A stretch of DNA of 30,703 bases from Thermoleophilia bacterium. Lineage in GTDB: Bacteria > Actinomycetota > Thermoleophilia > Gaiellales > Gaiellaceae. Of the stretch, positions 20,801-28,287 are shown piece by piece. The stretch's first letter is position 1. The number at the start of each line of letters is the position of its first letter. The notes beneath the pieces are model-generated. The model made no database searches and was not told the DNA's origin. It worked only from the letters and a program-made list of their open reading frames with translations. Made by a program: the position numbers and the translations under genes. The stretch lies in NCBI GenBank assembly GCA_013362295.1, contig JABFWJ010000443.1, positions 1 through 30,703 of the forward strand, given 5' to 3'.

Positions 20801-22377
20801 TCGTCCAGCTCCCTCGCGTCGAAGGTGCTCTTCATCAGCTCGAGGACGTCTTCCTCCGTCGTCGGGACGTCGTCCTCGGGTCGTGTGTGCCCGGTCTCGC
20901 CGAGCTCGAACTCGACGGCCAGCTTGCGGCCGGTCACCTCGTACAGGGCGTCGCGGAGCAGCTCCGCGTTCTTCGGATCCTCGGCGAGCTTGAGGTGGAA
21001 CGCCGCGGTGGTCGGAAACTCGAGCGTCAGCAAGTCGCCGGCGAGCGCGGCAGGATGCGCTTCGGCGAGCGTCTTGCCGATCGGGATCGAGCGCTGCTCG
21101 ACCGCCGGCAGGATCGTTCGGCGCCACGCTTCCTGGAGTTGCTCGAGCTCGATGCGCAGAGGTTCCGGAGTCGAATCGTGGGTCGCGGGCGCGACGTCCT
21201 CTGCGCTAGATGCCACAACTAGCGTTTCGCCCGGAGCGCCCTGGCCCTGTTCCAACCTCTCGAGGCGAAATGACAGGGACTCGCGCGACAGATCGGAGGC
21301 AGGGCGCGTCACCTTGACGAGCGCGAGCTCGAGCGGGAGCCGCGGATCGCCCCCCTGCCGCATGTCGTCGACCGCGACGGCGAGGAGGTCGATCAGGCGC
21401 ACGACGGTGGCCGGCGGCAGCTGGTTCGCCTGCTCGCGCAGGCGCTCGCGCGCCTCGTCCGTGACCGGAAGCGAGTCCGGCACGTCGTGCATGTGCTGCA
21501 CGAGCAGCAGATGGCGCAGGTGCTCGAGCAGGTCGGTGACGAGCCGGCCCAGATCCTGCCCCTGGGCCGAGAGCTCCTCGAGGAAGAGCAGCGCCTCCGC
21601 CGTCTCGTTGCCGGCGACCATGTCGCAGAGCCGGAACAGCACCTCGTCCTCGACGGCGCCGAGCAGCTGCAGCACGTCCTGCACCGTGATGGCGCCGCCC
21701 GTCGCCGCGGCCAGCTGGTCGAGCGTCGAGACGGCGTCGCGGTAGGCGCCACGTGCGGCGCGCGCGATCAGCGCGAGGGCGGCATCCGGCACGTCGATGC
21801 TCTCGCCGTCTGCGATCCAGCGCAGCACCTTCACGAGGTCGGCGAGCCGCGGACGCTGGAAGACGAACGTCTGGCAGCGCGAGCGCACGGTCGGCAGCAC
21901 CTTCTGGAGCTCGGTCGTGCAGAAGACGAACAGGAGGTGGGGCGGAGGCTCCTCGATCAGCTTGAGGAGCGCGTTCCATGCGGCCTCGGTCAGCTGGTGT
22001 GCCTCGTCGAGGATGTAGACCTTGTACTGGCCCTCGACCGGCTGCAGCACTACGCGGTCGCGGATGTCGCGGATGTCGTCGATGCCGCGCTGCGAAGCGG
22101 CGTCCATCTCGATCACGTCGAGCGAGGTCCCCGCCGCGATCGCGACGCAGGCGTGGCAGGTCCCGTCGGGCGTCGCGGTCGGCCCGTGCGCGCAATTGAC
22201 CGCCTTGGCCAGGATGCGGGCGAGCGACGTCTTACCGGTGCCGCGCGGGCCCGCGAACAGGTACGCCTGGCGCACCTTCCCCTGCGTGATCGCGTTCGTG
22301 AGCGTCCGCACGACCGCTTCCTGCCCGACGACCTCCTCGAAGGTCTGCGGGCGGTACTTGCGGTAGAGGGCGGCCAT
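20797..22377 (-). CDS. dnaX: DNA polymerase III subunits gamma/tau
   Basis: A 526-residue clamp-loader ATPase. It begins ALYRKYRPQTFEEVVGQE. Walker A GPRGTGKTS is at residues 43-51; zinc ligands are C62, C74 and C77 plus probably one more nearby; Walker B with DEAH is in VYILDEAHQL; and sensor 1 is in LLFVFCTTELQKVLPTVRSRC. The C-terminal third resembles tau-type interaction regions. No slippery A-run for programmed frameshifting was noticed. ATG 22377 is the family start. It is the first gene of the dnaX-ybaB unit and divergent from the 3D-domain lipoprotein gene. Confidence 0.95.
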   Translation of the reverse strand: MAALYRKYRPQTFEEVVGQEAVVRTLTNAITQGKVRQAYLFAGPRGTGKTSLARILAKAVNCAHGPTATPDGTCHACVAIAAGTSLDVIEMDAASQRGIDDIRDIRDRVVLQPVEGQYKVYILDEAHQLTEAAWNALLKLIEEPPPHLLFVFCTTELQKVLPTVRSRCQTFVFQRPRLADLVKVLRWIADGESIDVPDAALALIARAARGAYRDAVSTLDQLAAATGGAITVQDVLQLLGAVEDEVLFRLCDMVAGNETAEALLFLEELSAQGQDLGRLVTDLLEHLRHLLLVQHMHDVPDSLPVTDEARERLREQANQLPPATVVRLIDLLAVAVDDMRQGGDPRLPLELALVKVTRPASDLSRESLSFRLERLEQGQGAPGETLVVASSAEDVAPATHDSTPEPLRIELEQLQEAWRRTILPAVEQRSIPIGKTLAEAHPAALAGDLLTLEFPTTAAFHLKLAEDPKNAELLRDALYEVTGRKLAVEFELGETGHTRPEDDVPTTEEDVLELMKSTFDARELDE

Positions 22378-22395
22378 CGAGACGATTCAAGCAGA

Positions 22396-23067
22396 TTGGG
22401 AGTTGCCGCCCTTTTGGCTCTTTCGGCCGGTTTGGCCGCCTGCCCGCCGCCTCCGCGGCCACCTGCGGACCACGTCCTGACGCGGCCGCGCTGGGTCTCG
22501 AACGTGCTCGTGACCGAGTACTGGCCGTCGCCGGAGCGCTGGTTCGGCGGTCCACTCGTGCGCGTTCCCGGCATTCCCGGCCGCCATCGCGCGGACTGGC
22601 TCTTCGGCGCCCGCGGGCTGCCGATGGAAGGCGAGGGGATCGCCTCCGACGGCCGCGTCTACCACTTCGCCGGCCCGTACGACCTCGGCTGGGCGAACCG
22701 CTCCGGAGCGGCCACCGCGCCCTGCGCGGCGCCCGGCTTCTGGACGAACGGGCGGCCGTTCAAGCTCCGACGGCCGCGGTTTGCGCGCTACGGGCCCGGG
22801 CACGCGCGCACGCTCACCTACTGGAAGAGCGCCGCGGTCGACCCGCATCTGATCGCGTTCGGCTCCCGCATCTTCATGCGACAACTCTGCGCGACGCCCG
22901 CACGCGGCTGGGTCGTCGCGCGCGACACGGGCGGCGCGATCCGCGGGGCGCACATCGACCTCTATCGCCCGCCGCCTTTCCGGCCGGGGGGCGGAGACGC
23001 GCTGCGCAACGAGTCGATGCTGGTCGTGCCGCCCGGTACGAGGCCGCGCACGACCCCGCACTGCTGA
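22396..23067 (+). CDS. 3D-domain lipoprotein
   Basis: A 223-residue protein with a TTG start, a short hydrophobic signal and a perfect lipobox LAAC (C16), then a Pro-rich linker. The C-terminal part, LIAFGSRIFMRQLCATPARGWVVARDTGGAIRGAHIDLYRPP, has the three-aspartate pattern of the 3D domain (double-psi beta barrel) found in lytic transglycosylase MltA and Gram-positive resuscitation-type cell-wall enzymes. A peptidoglycan-modifying role outside the membrane is likely. No better start exists in frame before the signal peptide. It is divergent from dnaX with 18 bp between the start codons and converges with the DUF1684 gene. Confidence 0.78.
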   Translation: MGVAALLALSAGLAACPPPPRPPADHVLTRPRWVSNVLVTEYWPSPERWFGGPLVRVPGIPGRHRADWLFGARGLPMEGEGIASDGRVYHFAGPYDLGWANRSGAATAPCAAPGFWTNGRPFKLRRPRFARYGPGHARTLTYWKSAAVDPHLIAFGSRIFMRQLCATPARGWVVARDTGGAIRGAHIDLYRPPPFRPGGGDALRNESMLVVPPGTRPRTTPHC

Positions 23068-23070
23068 GCG

Positions 23071-23667
23071 TCAGGCCGGCAGCGACGGCGTCCGCTCGCC
23101 GGCCCGGACCGGAACCGCGAGCCGGTTGCCCGGCGGCGCCAGCGGGCAGACCCAGCGCGGGTCGTACGCGCAGGAAGGGTTGTACGAGAAGTTGAAATCG
23201 AGCACGAGCTTGCCGTCGCGTTCGCCGAGATCGGCGCCCTTGACGGTGTCGAGCAGGTAGCGGCACGCACCGTAGGTCTCCACGCCGCTCGTCGCGTCCG
23301 CGAAGGAGAGGAAGACGCCGCCGCCGTAGCCGTCGAGCCAGTCGAGCTCGAGCGTCTGCTCGGTGCCGTCGAGCTCGAAACGCGCGCGTGCAAAACGCGT
23401 GAACGAGTACCGCTCCTCGCCGGAGGTGGCGATCACGCGGTGCGCCCGCTCGGCCGGCTCGACCGACGCGTAGACCCGGAGGGCAGGGTCGTAGTCGAAG
23501 TAGGCGGGCCGCGCGTCGCGCGACGGGGACTGCGGGTGCGACCGGAAGAGCGCCTCGCGTTCGCCGCGCCAGCGCTCCCACGCGCGCTGCGGCTCCGCGT
23601 CCGCGCGGATCTCGGCGTAGAGCGCGAAGATCCGCCGCTTCCAGTCGAGCAGCGTCAACTCGTCCAC
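23071..23667 (-). CDS. DUF1684 family protein
   Basis: A 198-residue protein matching DUF1684. The N-terminal WKRRIFALYAEIR helix, the WERWRGEREALFRSHPQSP segment, and the hallmark C-terminal stretch NFSYNPSCAYDPRWVCPLAPPGNRLAVPVRAGE are all present. The cysteines in NPSCAYDP and WVCPL and the aromatic residues are characteristic. The biochemical function of the family is not known. The start is GTG 23667. It is divergent from the SGNH-hydrolase gene and convergent with the 3D-domain lipoprotein gene (3-bp gap). Confidence 0.88.
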   Translation of the reverse strand: MDELTLLDWKRRIFALYAEIRADAEPQRAWERWRGEREALFRSHPQSPSRDARPAYFDYDPALRVYASVEPAERAHRVIATSGEERYSFTRFARARFELDGTEQTLELDWLDGYGGGVFLSFADATSGVETYGACRYLLDTVKGADLGERDGKLVLDFNFSYNPSCAYDPRWVCPLAPPGNRLAVPVRAGERTPSLPA

Positions 23668-23696
23668 GATTCGAGCCTAGTCATGCAGGCCTCGGC

Positions 23697-23702
23697 TAGG
23701 CT
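23697..23702 (+). promoter_or_regulatory. Candidate -10 (TAGGCT) of the SGNH-hydrolase gene
   Basis: TAGGCT fits TANNNT and ends 9 nt before GTG 23712; no SD is present. This indicates a leaderless message. Confidence 0.4.
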
Positions 23703-23711
23703 GCGGCCGCC

Positions 23712-24566
23712 GTGCGCCGGGGTTTCGCCGCCGTCTTGTCGCTGCTGCTCTTCGGCGCGCCGTCGGCCGCCGCCTCGCGTCCGCACGTGACGCTGATCAC
23801 CGACTCCGTCGCGGGCTCGCTGATCTGGGACGCGTCGGCCGCGAGGATCTTCTCGCACGGCTTCGACGTCGATCTCGAGCTCGGGTCGTGCCGCCGCCTG
23901 ACGACGACGAGTTGCCCTGCCGGCCGCGAGACGCCCGAGAACGTGCTGGAGCTGATCCGCGCGAAGGGCCGCAGCATCGGTCCGAACGTCGTCATCGCCG
24001 TCGGCTACAACGACTTCCCGGCGGTCTACGCGGACGGCATCGAGCCGACGTTGCGCGCGCTCGGGAGGGCGGGAGTCGAGCACGTCTTCTGGCTCACGCT
24101 GCGCGCCGCGCGCCACCCGTACCTGCAGAGCAATGCGGCGATCTTCGCGGCGGCGCAGCGGCACCGCGAGCTGACCGTCCTCGACTGGAACGCCCACTCG
24201 CGCGCCCACGCCTCCTGGTTCCAATCGGACGGTGTCCATCTGGAGGGGATCGGCGCGCAGGCGCTCGCCAGGTTCATGCACGACGGCGTACAGCGGGTCC
24301 TGGTCGCGCCGCCGCCGATCGAGGTCTCGCTGGACTTTCCGAAGGCGACGATCACGCCGCGGTTCGCGGCCCGTCTGCATGCTGCCGGCGGCCACGCGCC
24401 GTACCGTTTCTCGGTCGCCGGGCTGCCGCGCGCGTTGCACCTGCGCCGCGACGGGGCGATCGTCGGGTCACCGCCGAGCGGGGAGTGGACGCTCCGCGTG
24501 CGCGTGACCGACGTGCGCGGGGTCAGCGGGACGCAGTCGATCGGCTTGGCCGTCTCACCCGGCTGA
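23712..24566 (+). CDS. Secreted SGNH/GDSL-like hydrolase with C-terminal Ig-like domain
   Basis: A 284-residue protein with a signal peptide (RRGFAAVLSLLLFGAPSAAA). SGNH blocks are visible: the nucleophile in TLITDSVAGSL (D31-S32, with T in place of the usual G), the asparagine in VIAVGYNDF, and the acid-base pair in SDGVHLEGIG (DxxH). After about residue 205 the sequence changes to a putative Ig/cadherin-like module (APYRFSVAGLPRALHL to GEWTLRVRVTDVRGVSGT). It probably deacylates a cell-surface or external polymer. The start is GTG 23712 with a leaderless-type -10. The 3' end overlaps the convergent conserved hypothetical gene by 12 bp. Confidence 0.8.
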   Translation: MRRGFAAVLSLLLFGAPSAAASRPHVTLITDSVAGSLIWDASAARIFSHGFDVDLELGSCRRLTTTSCPAGRETPENVLELIRAKGRSIGPNVVIAVGYNDFPAVYADGIEPTLRALGRAGVEHVFWLTLRAARHPYLQSNAAIFAAAQRHRELTVLDWNAHSRAHASWFQSDGVHLEGIGAQALARFMHDGVQRVLVAPPPIEVSLDFPKATITPRFAARLHAAGGHAPYRFSVAGLPRALHLRRDGAIVGSPPSGEWTLRVRVTDVRGVSGTQSIGLAVSPG

Positions 24567-25184
24567 CGGGTGAAGCAACGGAACGAGCGACTCCCAGCCT
24601 CCGCGCAGCACGGCGACCAGGGAGGGCGGGGTGATCACCGAGGCCAGGACCCCGGCCGACCGCACGCTGCGAGCCGTGTACCCCGCCGGGGACCAGGTGA
24701 GGAGGCTGTTCCCGCTTACCAGGTGGGCCTCGCCCCGGTGCAGCACGAACGTGCCGTCGGGAAGCTCGTCGAGCGGTGCGTCGTGGCGGCGGTGCGCGCG
24801 CGTCTCGGGGTCGACGCGTTCCTCGTGCAGCTGGGCGTCGACCGTGTCCGCGCCCGACTGCTCCGGGTGCAGCACCCGCCAGATCGAGAGGAACCTGTTG
24901 TAGTCCTCCCGGCGGCACAGTGCGCACGGCCGGTGGCCGGCCGCGAATGCCGTCGCCTCGTCGAGGAAGAACAGCTCGGTGAACTTCCCCGGCGCCATCA
25001 GCGGCGCGCGGTGCCAGTCCTTGAACCGCAGGCGGCACGAGATCCAGCGCCGGCCGTTGTAGCGGCGGCGGATCCGGCCGCCGTCGTCGTGCAGGCAGCC
25101 GCGGTTTCCGTAGACGAGGCCGCGCGCCGGCGTGGCGATCAGCTCGCCGAGCGGTGTGACCCGGTTCTGCCGTGGGCCGGCCAT
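24555..25184 (-). CDS. Conserved hypothetical protein with four clustered cysteines
   Basis: A 209-residue protein that looks like a real, conserved gene (start, codon use and domain-like conservation pattern), but its family was not recognised. Features: a GNRGCLHDD turn with C30, WISCRLRFKDWHR with C50, FFLDEATAFAAGHRPCALC with C87 and C90, and a C-terminal beta-rich part (DGTFVLHRGEAHLVSGNSLL). The four cysteines plus H84 could form a zinc site. It starts with ATG 25184; TAACCT, an ideal -10, lies 8 nt upstream and no SD is present. A large inverted repeat lies immediately upstream. Confidence 0.72.
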   Translation of the reverse strand: MAGPRQNRVTPLGELIATPARGLVYGNRGCLHDDGGRIRRRYNGRRWISCRLRFKDWHRAPLMAPGKFTELFFLDEATAFAAGHRPCALCRREDYNRFLSIWRVLHPEQSGADTVDAQLHEERVDPETRAHRRHDAPLDELPDGTFVLHRGEAHLVSGNSLLTWSPAGYTARSVRSAGVLASVITPPSLVAVLRGGWESLVPLLHPSAG

Positions 25185-25192
25185 CTCGGCGG

Positions 25193-25198
25193 AGGTTA
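25193..25198 (-). promoter_or_regulatory. Candidate -10 (TAACCT) of the four-cysteine protein gene
   Basis: On the minus strand TAACCT ends 8 nt before ATG 25184, consistent with a leaderless message. It sits just 2 nt from the foot of the inverted repeat 25200-25246. Confidence 0.45.
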
Positions 25199-25199
25199 G

Positions 25200-25246
25200 A
25201 GGCTTGATGTGAAACGCACGCGTACACGCAGTTCCACATCAAGCCT
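25200..25246 (-). terminator. Large inverted repeat, likely terminator of the 72-residue gene
   Basis: Arms at 25200-25215 and 25231-25246 are complementary over 16 nt with one mismatch (AGGCTTGATGTG / CACATCAAGCCT core), around a 15-nt loop. It begins at the stop codon of the minus-strand gene above it and ends just before the -10 of the next minus-strand gene. There is no T-run, so it would be an actinobacterial-type stem without U-tract; alternatively it could be a regulatory site. Confidence 0.45.
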
Positions 25247-25464
25247 CAGTCCGCGACGAGCTCGACGACGCTGCCCGGATTGAGCGCGTTCCAGGTCGTC
25301 ACGTAGCCCATGATCTCGCGCCGTTCGTGGAGCGGTGTCGGCGCGCCCGGGATCGAGGCGCTGACGGTGTCGTCCGTCGCCGCGTCGGCCCGCACGTGCG
25401 CGCTGCGCAGAAACTCGCACAGGCGCGCGAGGTCGGCAGGTTCCGAGAGCCGCAGCAGATACAC
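25246..25464 (-). CDS. Small hypothetical protein (72 residues)
   Basis: A short frame with an ordered beta-alpha-beta look: VYLLRLSEPADLARLCEFLR, AHVRADAATDDTVSASIPG and MGYVTTWNALNPGSVVELV. The pattern suggests a small single-domain ACT-like or ferredoxin-like fold, but no family was recognised. GTG 25464 is the only usable start in the frame; AGGGG lies too close (2 nt) to be a good SD. The gene is followed at its stop codon by a strong inverted repeat, which supports it being a real transcription unit. Confidence 0.55.
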   Translation of the reverse strand: MYLLRLSEPADLARLCEFLRSAHVRADAATDDTVSASIPGAPTPLHERREIMGYVTTWNALNPGSVVELVAD

Positions 25465-25465
25465 A

Positions 25466-25785
25466 TCCCCTGCATCGCGCGTCGAGTGCCGTCGAGCGAT
25501 CCCTCGTCCAGGGTTGACGAGGCCGCTTGACAGAGAGTCATACGGCTTTCACACCGCCCGCAGCCTCGGCGGGCGGCGGCGACTACTCGTCGCCGGCCCA
25601 GCCGCGCCAGTCGCCCGCCGTCACCATGTGAGTCCGTTCCGAGTCGTGCAAGGAAGCCGCATGTTCCGTTCCCTTCCGCAGGTTGCCACCGTATGGTCGC
25701 GGTCCGGGGCCGGGCTCGCTTCGCCCGTATGGGGGATGGTCCACCCTGGTCGAAAGCCGTGAAAACATCGTCTAAGGTCGGGCCG
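25466..25785. other. Intergenic region with one GC-rich hairpin
   Basis: About 320 bp between divergent genes. No convincing gene was seen; short frames on both strands lack family resemblance. The only structure is an 8-bp perfect stem at 25554-25561 / 25569-25576 (CCGCCCGC/GCGGGCGG, 7-nt loop), and at the right end the TAAGGT -10 of the next gene. TTGACA occurs at 25527 but no -10 at suitable spacing was found. Confidence 0.5.
25773..25778 (+). promoter_or_regulatory. Candidate -10 (TAAGGT) of the secreted repeat protein
   Basis: TAAGGT fits TANNNT and ends 7 nt before ATG 25786, as for a leaderless message. It favours this ATG over upstream in-frame starts and over ATG 25801. Confidence 0.45.
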
Positions 25786-26409
25786 ATGCGCGGTTTCGCG
25801 ATGCGCCGTCTCGCACTGGGGGTCCTGGCTGCGGCCGTGCTCGTCGCGGGTGAGTGCGCGGCGGCCGGATCGGCGCACCTGCGGCGCGCGCCGCTCCTCG
25901 TGGTCGTGAACACGAACGACCGCTTCACCGTCGCCGGAACACGTCTCGCCTGCCGGGTGGTGCGAAGGACCGCGAACGTGACGAACCGGCTCGTCTGCTT
26001 CGAGCAGACGAATGCGCTGATCTTTCGCCCGCGCCCCGGGAGCTACGAGGTGGAGCTCTCGGAAGGCGGGTTCGGGGTCTCGCGTGTGGGCGCTACGAGA
26101 ACGGTCTTCGCACGGCCGGAGGTCGCCCCCGGCGGCGAGCCGAGCGGGAGCGCCCTGGCGACCGCGCTCCTCGGCGGCACGGGCCGCCTCGAGGGCCGCC
26201 GGGACCGGGTGTTCGTGTCCGGCACGAACATCGTCTGCCGCCCCTTCGGCACGGCCCCCAAAGAGTCGCTCCTCTGCGTGTTGCTCGGGCGAGACGGTCA
26301 CGTGCACGACGGGACGTACCTCGTCTTCATCAGCGATCGCGGCGTGTTCGTCGCGGAGTCGCAGAACCGGCGGGCGGTGACTGTATTCCAGCGTCTGCAC
26401 GGCCGCTGA
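25786..26409 (+). CDS. Secreted hypothetical protein with two Cys-pair repeats
   Basis: A 207-residue protein with a signal peptide (RRLALGVLAAAVLVAG, cleavage probably near AAAGSA-H). The mature part appears to be an internal duplication. Residues 46-99 and 141-191 share the plan: strand, GTxxxC (C56 / C151), short loop, LxC (C71 / C164), then a G-[ST]-Y strand and an S-[ED]-x-G-x-x-V strand. One disulfide per repeat is likely. No known family was recognised. The start is supported by the -10 hexamer 7 nt upstream. It lies upstream of the ABC binding-protein gene but that gene has its own promoter. Confidence 0.7.
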   Translation: MRGFAMRRLALGVLAAAVLVAGECAAAGSAHLRRAPLLVVVNTNDRFTVAGTRLACRVVRRTANVTNRLVCFEQTNALIFRPRPGSYEVELSEGGFGVSRVGATRTVFARPEVAPGGEPSGSALATALLGGTGRLEGRRDRVFVSGTNIVCRPFGTAPKESLLCVLLGRDGHVHDGTYLVFISDRGVFVAESQNRRAVTVFQRLHGR

Positions 26410-26426
26410 GCTAGGGATCTCTTTCC

Positions 26427-26456
26427 TTGACACTGGTGTCGAGGACGCCGGACAAT
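26427..26456 (+). promoter_or_regulatory. Sigma70-type promoter (TTGACA / GACAAT) with embedded palindrome
   Basis: TTGACA (26427-26432) and GACAAT (26451-26456) are separated by 18 nt. The palindrome GACAC-TG-GTGTC (26429-26440) overlaps the -35 box and is a candidate operator. The predicted leader of about 27 nt holds a strong SD, in contrast with the leaderless genes around it. Confidence 0.5.
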
Positions 26457-26477
26457 CGCACCCGCCTGGTCCCCAGC

Positions 26478-26485
26478 GAGAGGAG
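26478..26485 (+). promoter_or_regulatory. Ribosome binding site (GAGAGGAG)
   Basis: GAGAGGAG ends 4 nt before ATG 26490 and decides that start over the in-frame TTG at 26427, which lies inside the promoter. Confidence 0.6.
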
Positions 26486-26489
26486 CAAC

Positions 26490-28265
26490 ATGACAGGCAC
26501 AGTCTCCCGGCAAGGTGCCTCCGTGATCGCGGTGGCACTGCTGCTCGTTCTCGGTGCCGTCGGTCTTGCGAGCGCCGGCGTCAAGAGCAACGCGGCCGTG
26601 AAGGGCGGCACCCTCACGCTGCTCGGACAGAGCGACATCTTCAACCTCGACACGACCAGCGGCTACTACACCGTCGACAACATTCTCGAGCGTTCCTTCA
26701 CGCGCCAGCTCGTGTCGTACCCGAACGCGCCGTCATTCCTCGCGCAGATCCAGCTCAAGCCCGACGTCGCGACGGCCGTCCCGTCCAAGGCGAACGGCGG
26801 GATCAGCGCGGACGGCCGGACCTACACGCTGCACATCAAGCCGGGCGTGAAGTGGGACACGAATCCGGCGCGCCAGGTGACTGCCGCGGATTTCGTGCGC
26901 GAGTTCAAGCTGCTCTGCAACCCCGCGTCCCCGACGGGCGCGCCGGGCTACTACGAGAGCACGATCGTCGGCATGGACGCCTACTGCGCCGGCTTCGCGA
27001 AGGTGAAGGGCACCGCTGCGGCGATCGCGTCGTACGTCAACGGCCACGCCGTTCCCGGCGTCGTCGCGAAGAACGACCTGACGCTCGTCTTCCATCTGGT
27101 GAAGCCTGCGCCCGACCTCCCGAACATCCTTGCGATGGGGTTCTCGTCGGCGCGGCCGGTCGAGTACATGAAGTACGTCCCGGACAGCGCCGAGTTCCGC
27201 CAGCACACGATCTCGGACGGGCCGTACAAGATCACGAAGTACGTCCCGGGGAAGGAGTTCGTCCTCGATCGCAATCCCGCGTGGGACCCGAAGACCGACT
27301 CCCTGCGTCATGCGTACGTCGACCACATGAAGGTGACGGAAGGGCTGACGCAGGACAGCGTGCAGCAGCAGATCCAGGCCGGTACGGGCGACATGGACTG
27401 GGACGTCACGCCTCCGTCCCAGAGCCTTCCGGGCCTGATCGCCGCGAAGGACCCGCGGCTCGTGATCGGGCCTGAGGGCCCGTTCTACGTCGCACTGAAC
27501 ACCTACCTCGCAATGAACGAGTACGCGGGCCCGATGAAGAACAAGCTCGTCCGGCAGGCGGCCGAGTACGCGCTGAACAAGAACGCGGTCGTGCAGATCT
27601 TCGGCGGTCCGCGGATCGCGACCGCCGCGAACCAGGTCGTCCTCCCCGGGAACGTCGGCTACATCAAGAACTTCAACCCGTATCCGAACAACGGCGGCAA
27701 CGGCGATCCGGCGAAAGCGAAGGCGCTCCTCGCCAAGGCGGGGTTCCCGAACGGCGTCACGCTCAAGTTGCTGTACGCGACGACGGAGCCTGCGCCGCGC
27801 GTGGCGCAGTCGATCCAGGCAAGCCTCCAGAAGGGCGGGTTCAAGGTCACGCTGGTGCCGACGACGGGCGCCGATTTCTACGGCAAGTACATGCTCGTGA
27901 CGAGCACGGCGAAGAAGGGCGCGTGGGACATCGCCGGGCCCGGCTGGATCCCCGACTGGTTCGGGAACAACGGGCGCTCGGTGATCCAGCCGCTGTTCAC
28001 AAAGCCGGGGAACGGGTCGAGCGACTACAGCGGCTACAACAGTCCGGTCACCAACCGACTCGTCGAACAGGCGCTGACGGCGTCCTCGGCGAACGTCGCA
28101 GCGGCCGCCTGGCGCAAGGCAAACGCGCAGATCATGAAGGACGCGGCGGTCGTCCCGATCGAGTTCCAGAAGTTCACCGCGTACCACTCGTCGCGGCTGC
28201 AAGGCTGCGTCTTCTGGTTCTTCGACATCAACTGCGATCCCACGAACGTGTGGTTGAAGGGTTAG
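26490..28265 (+). CDS. ABC transporter substrate-binding protein (family 5, oligopeptide type)
   Basis: A 591-residue extracellular binding protein. The signal peptide is SVIAVALLLVLGAVGLASA, without a lipobox cysteine, so it may be released or held by other means. The family signature DGRTYTLHIKPGVKWDTNPARQVTAADFVREFKLLCNP is at about residues 110-147, and GPYKITKYVPGKEFVLDRNPAWDP and a C-terminal lobe follow. The family binds peptides, nickel, or sugars such as cellobiose; the ligand cannot be read here. The cysteines near the C-terminus (LQGCVFWFFDINCDP) may form a disulfide. It is the first gene of an operon with two permeases. Confidence 0.92.
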   Translation: MTGTVSRQGASVIAVALLLVLGAVGLASAGVKSNAAVKGGTLTLLGQSDIFNLDTTSGYYTVDNILERSFTRQLVSYPNAPSFLAQIQLKPDVATAVPSKANGGISADGRTYTLHIKPGVKWDTNPARQVTAADFVREFKLLCNPASPTGAPGYYESTIVGMDAYCAGFAKVKGTAAAIASYVNGHAVPGVVAKNDLTLVFHLVKPAPDLPNILAMGFSSARPVEYMKYVPDSAEFRQHTISDGPYKITKYVPGKEFVLDRNPAWDPKTDSLRHAYVDHMKVTEGLTQDSVQQQIQAGTGDMDWDVTPPSQSLPGLIAAKDPRLVIGPEGPFYVALNTYLAMNEYAGPMKNKLVRQAAEYALNKNAVVQIFGGPRIATAANQVVLPGNVGYIKNFNPYPNNGGNGDPAKAKALLAKAGFPNGVTLKLLYATTEPAPRVAQSIQASLQKGGFKVTLVPTTGADFYGKYMLVTSTAKKGAWDIAGPGWIPDWFGNNGRSVIQPLFTKPGNGSSDYSGYNSPVTNRLVEQALTASSANVAAAAWRKANAQIMKDAAVVPIEFQKFTAYHSSRLQGCVFWFFDINCDPTNVWLKG

Positions 28266-28287
28266 CCAGGCATCCCTCACCGTCGAT

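Noticed and set aside
20797..22377. Programmed frameshift in dnaX giving a separate gamma subunit
   Set aside because: No slippery A-run or following hairpin was seen at the expected place.
25583..25768. 61-codon minus-strand frame in the intergenic region
   Set aside because: No signal, motif or start context, and low-complexity composition; I do not support it as a gene, although the C-terminal GDWRGWAGDE is curious.
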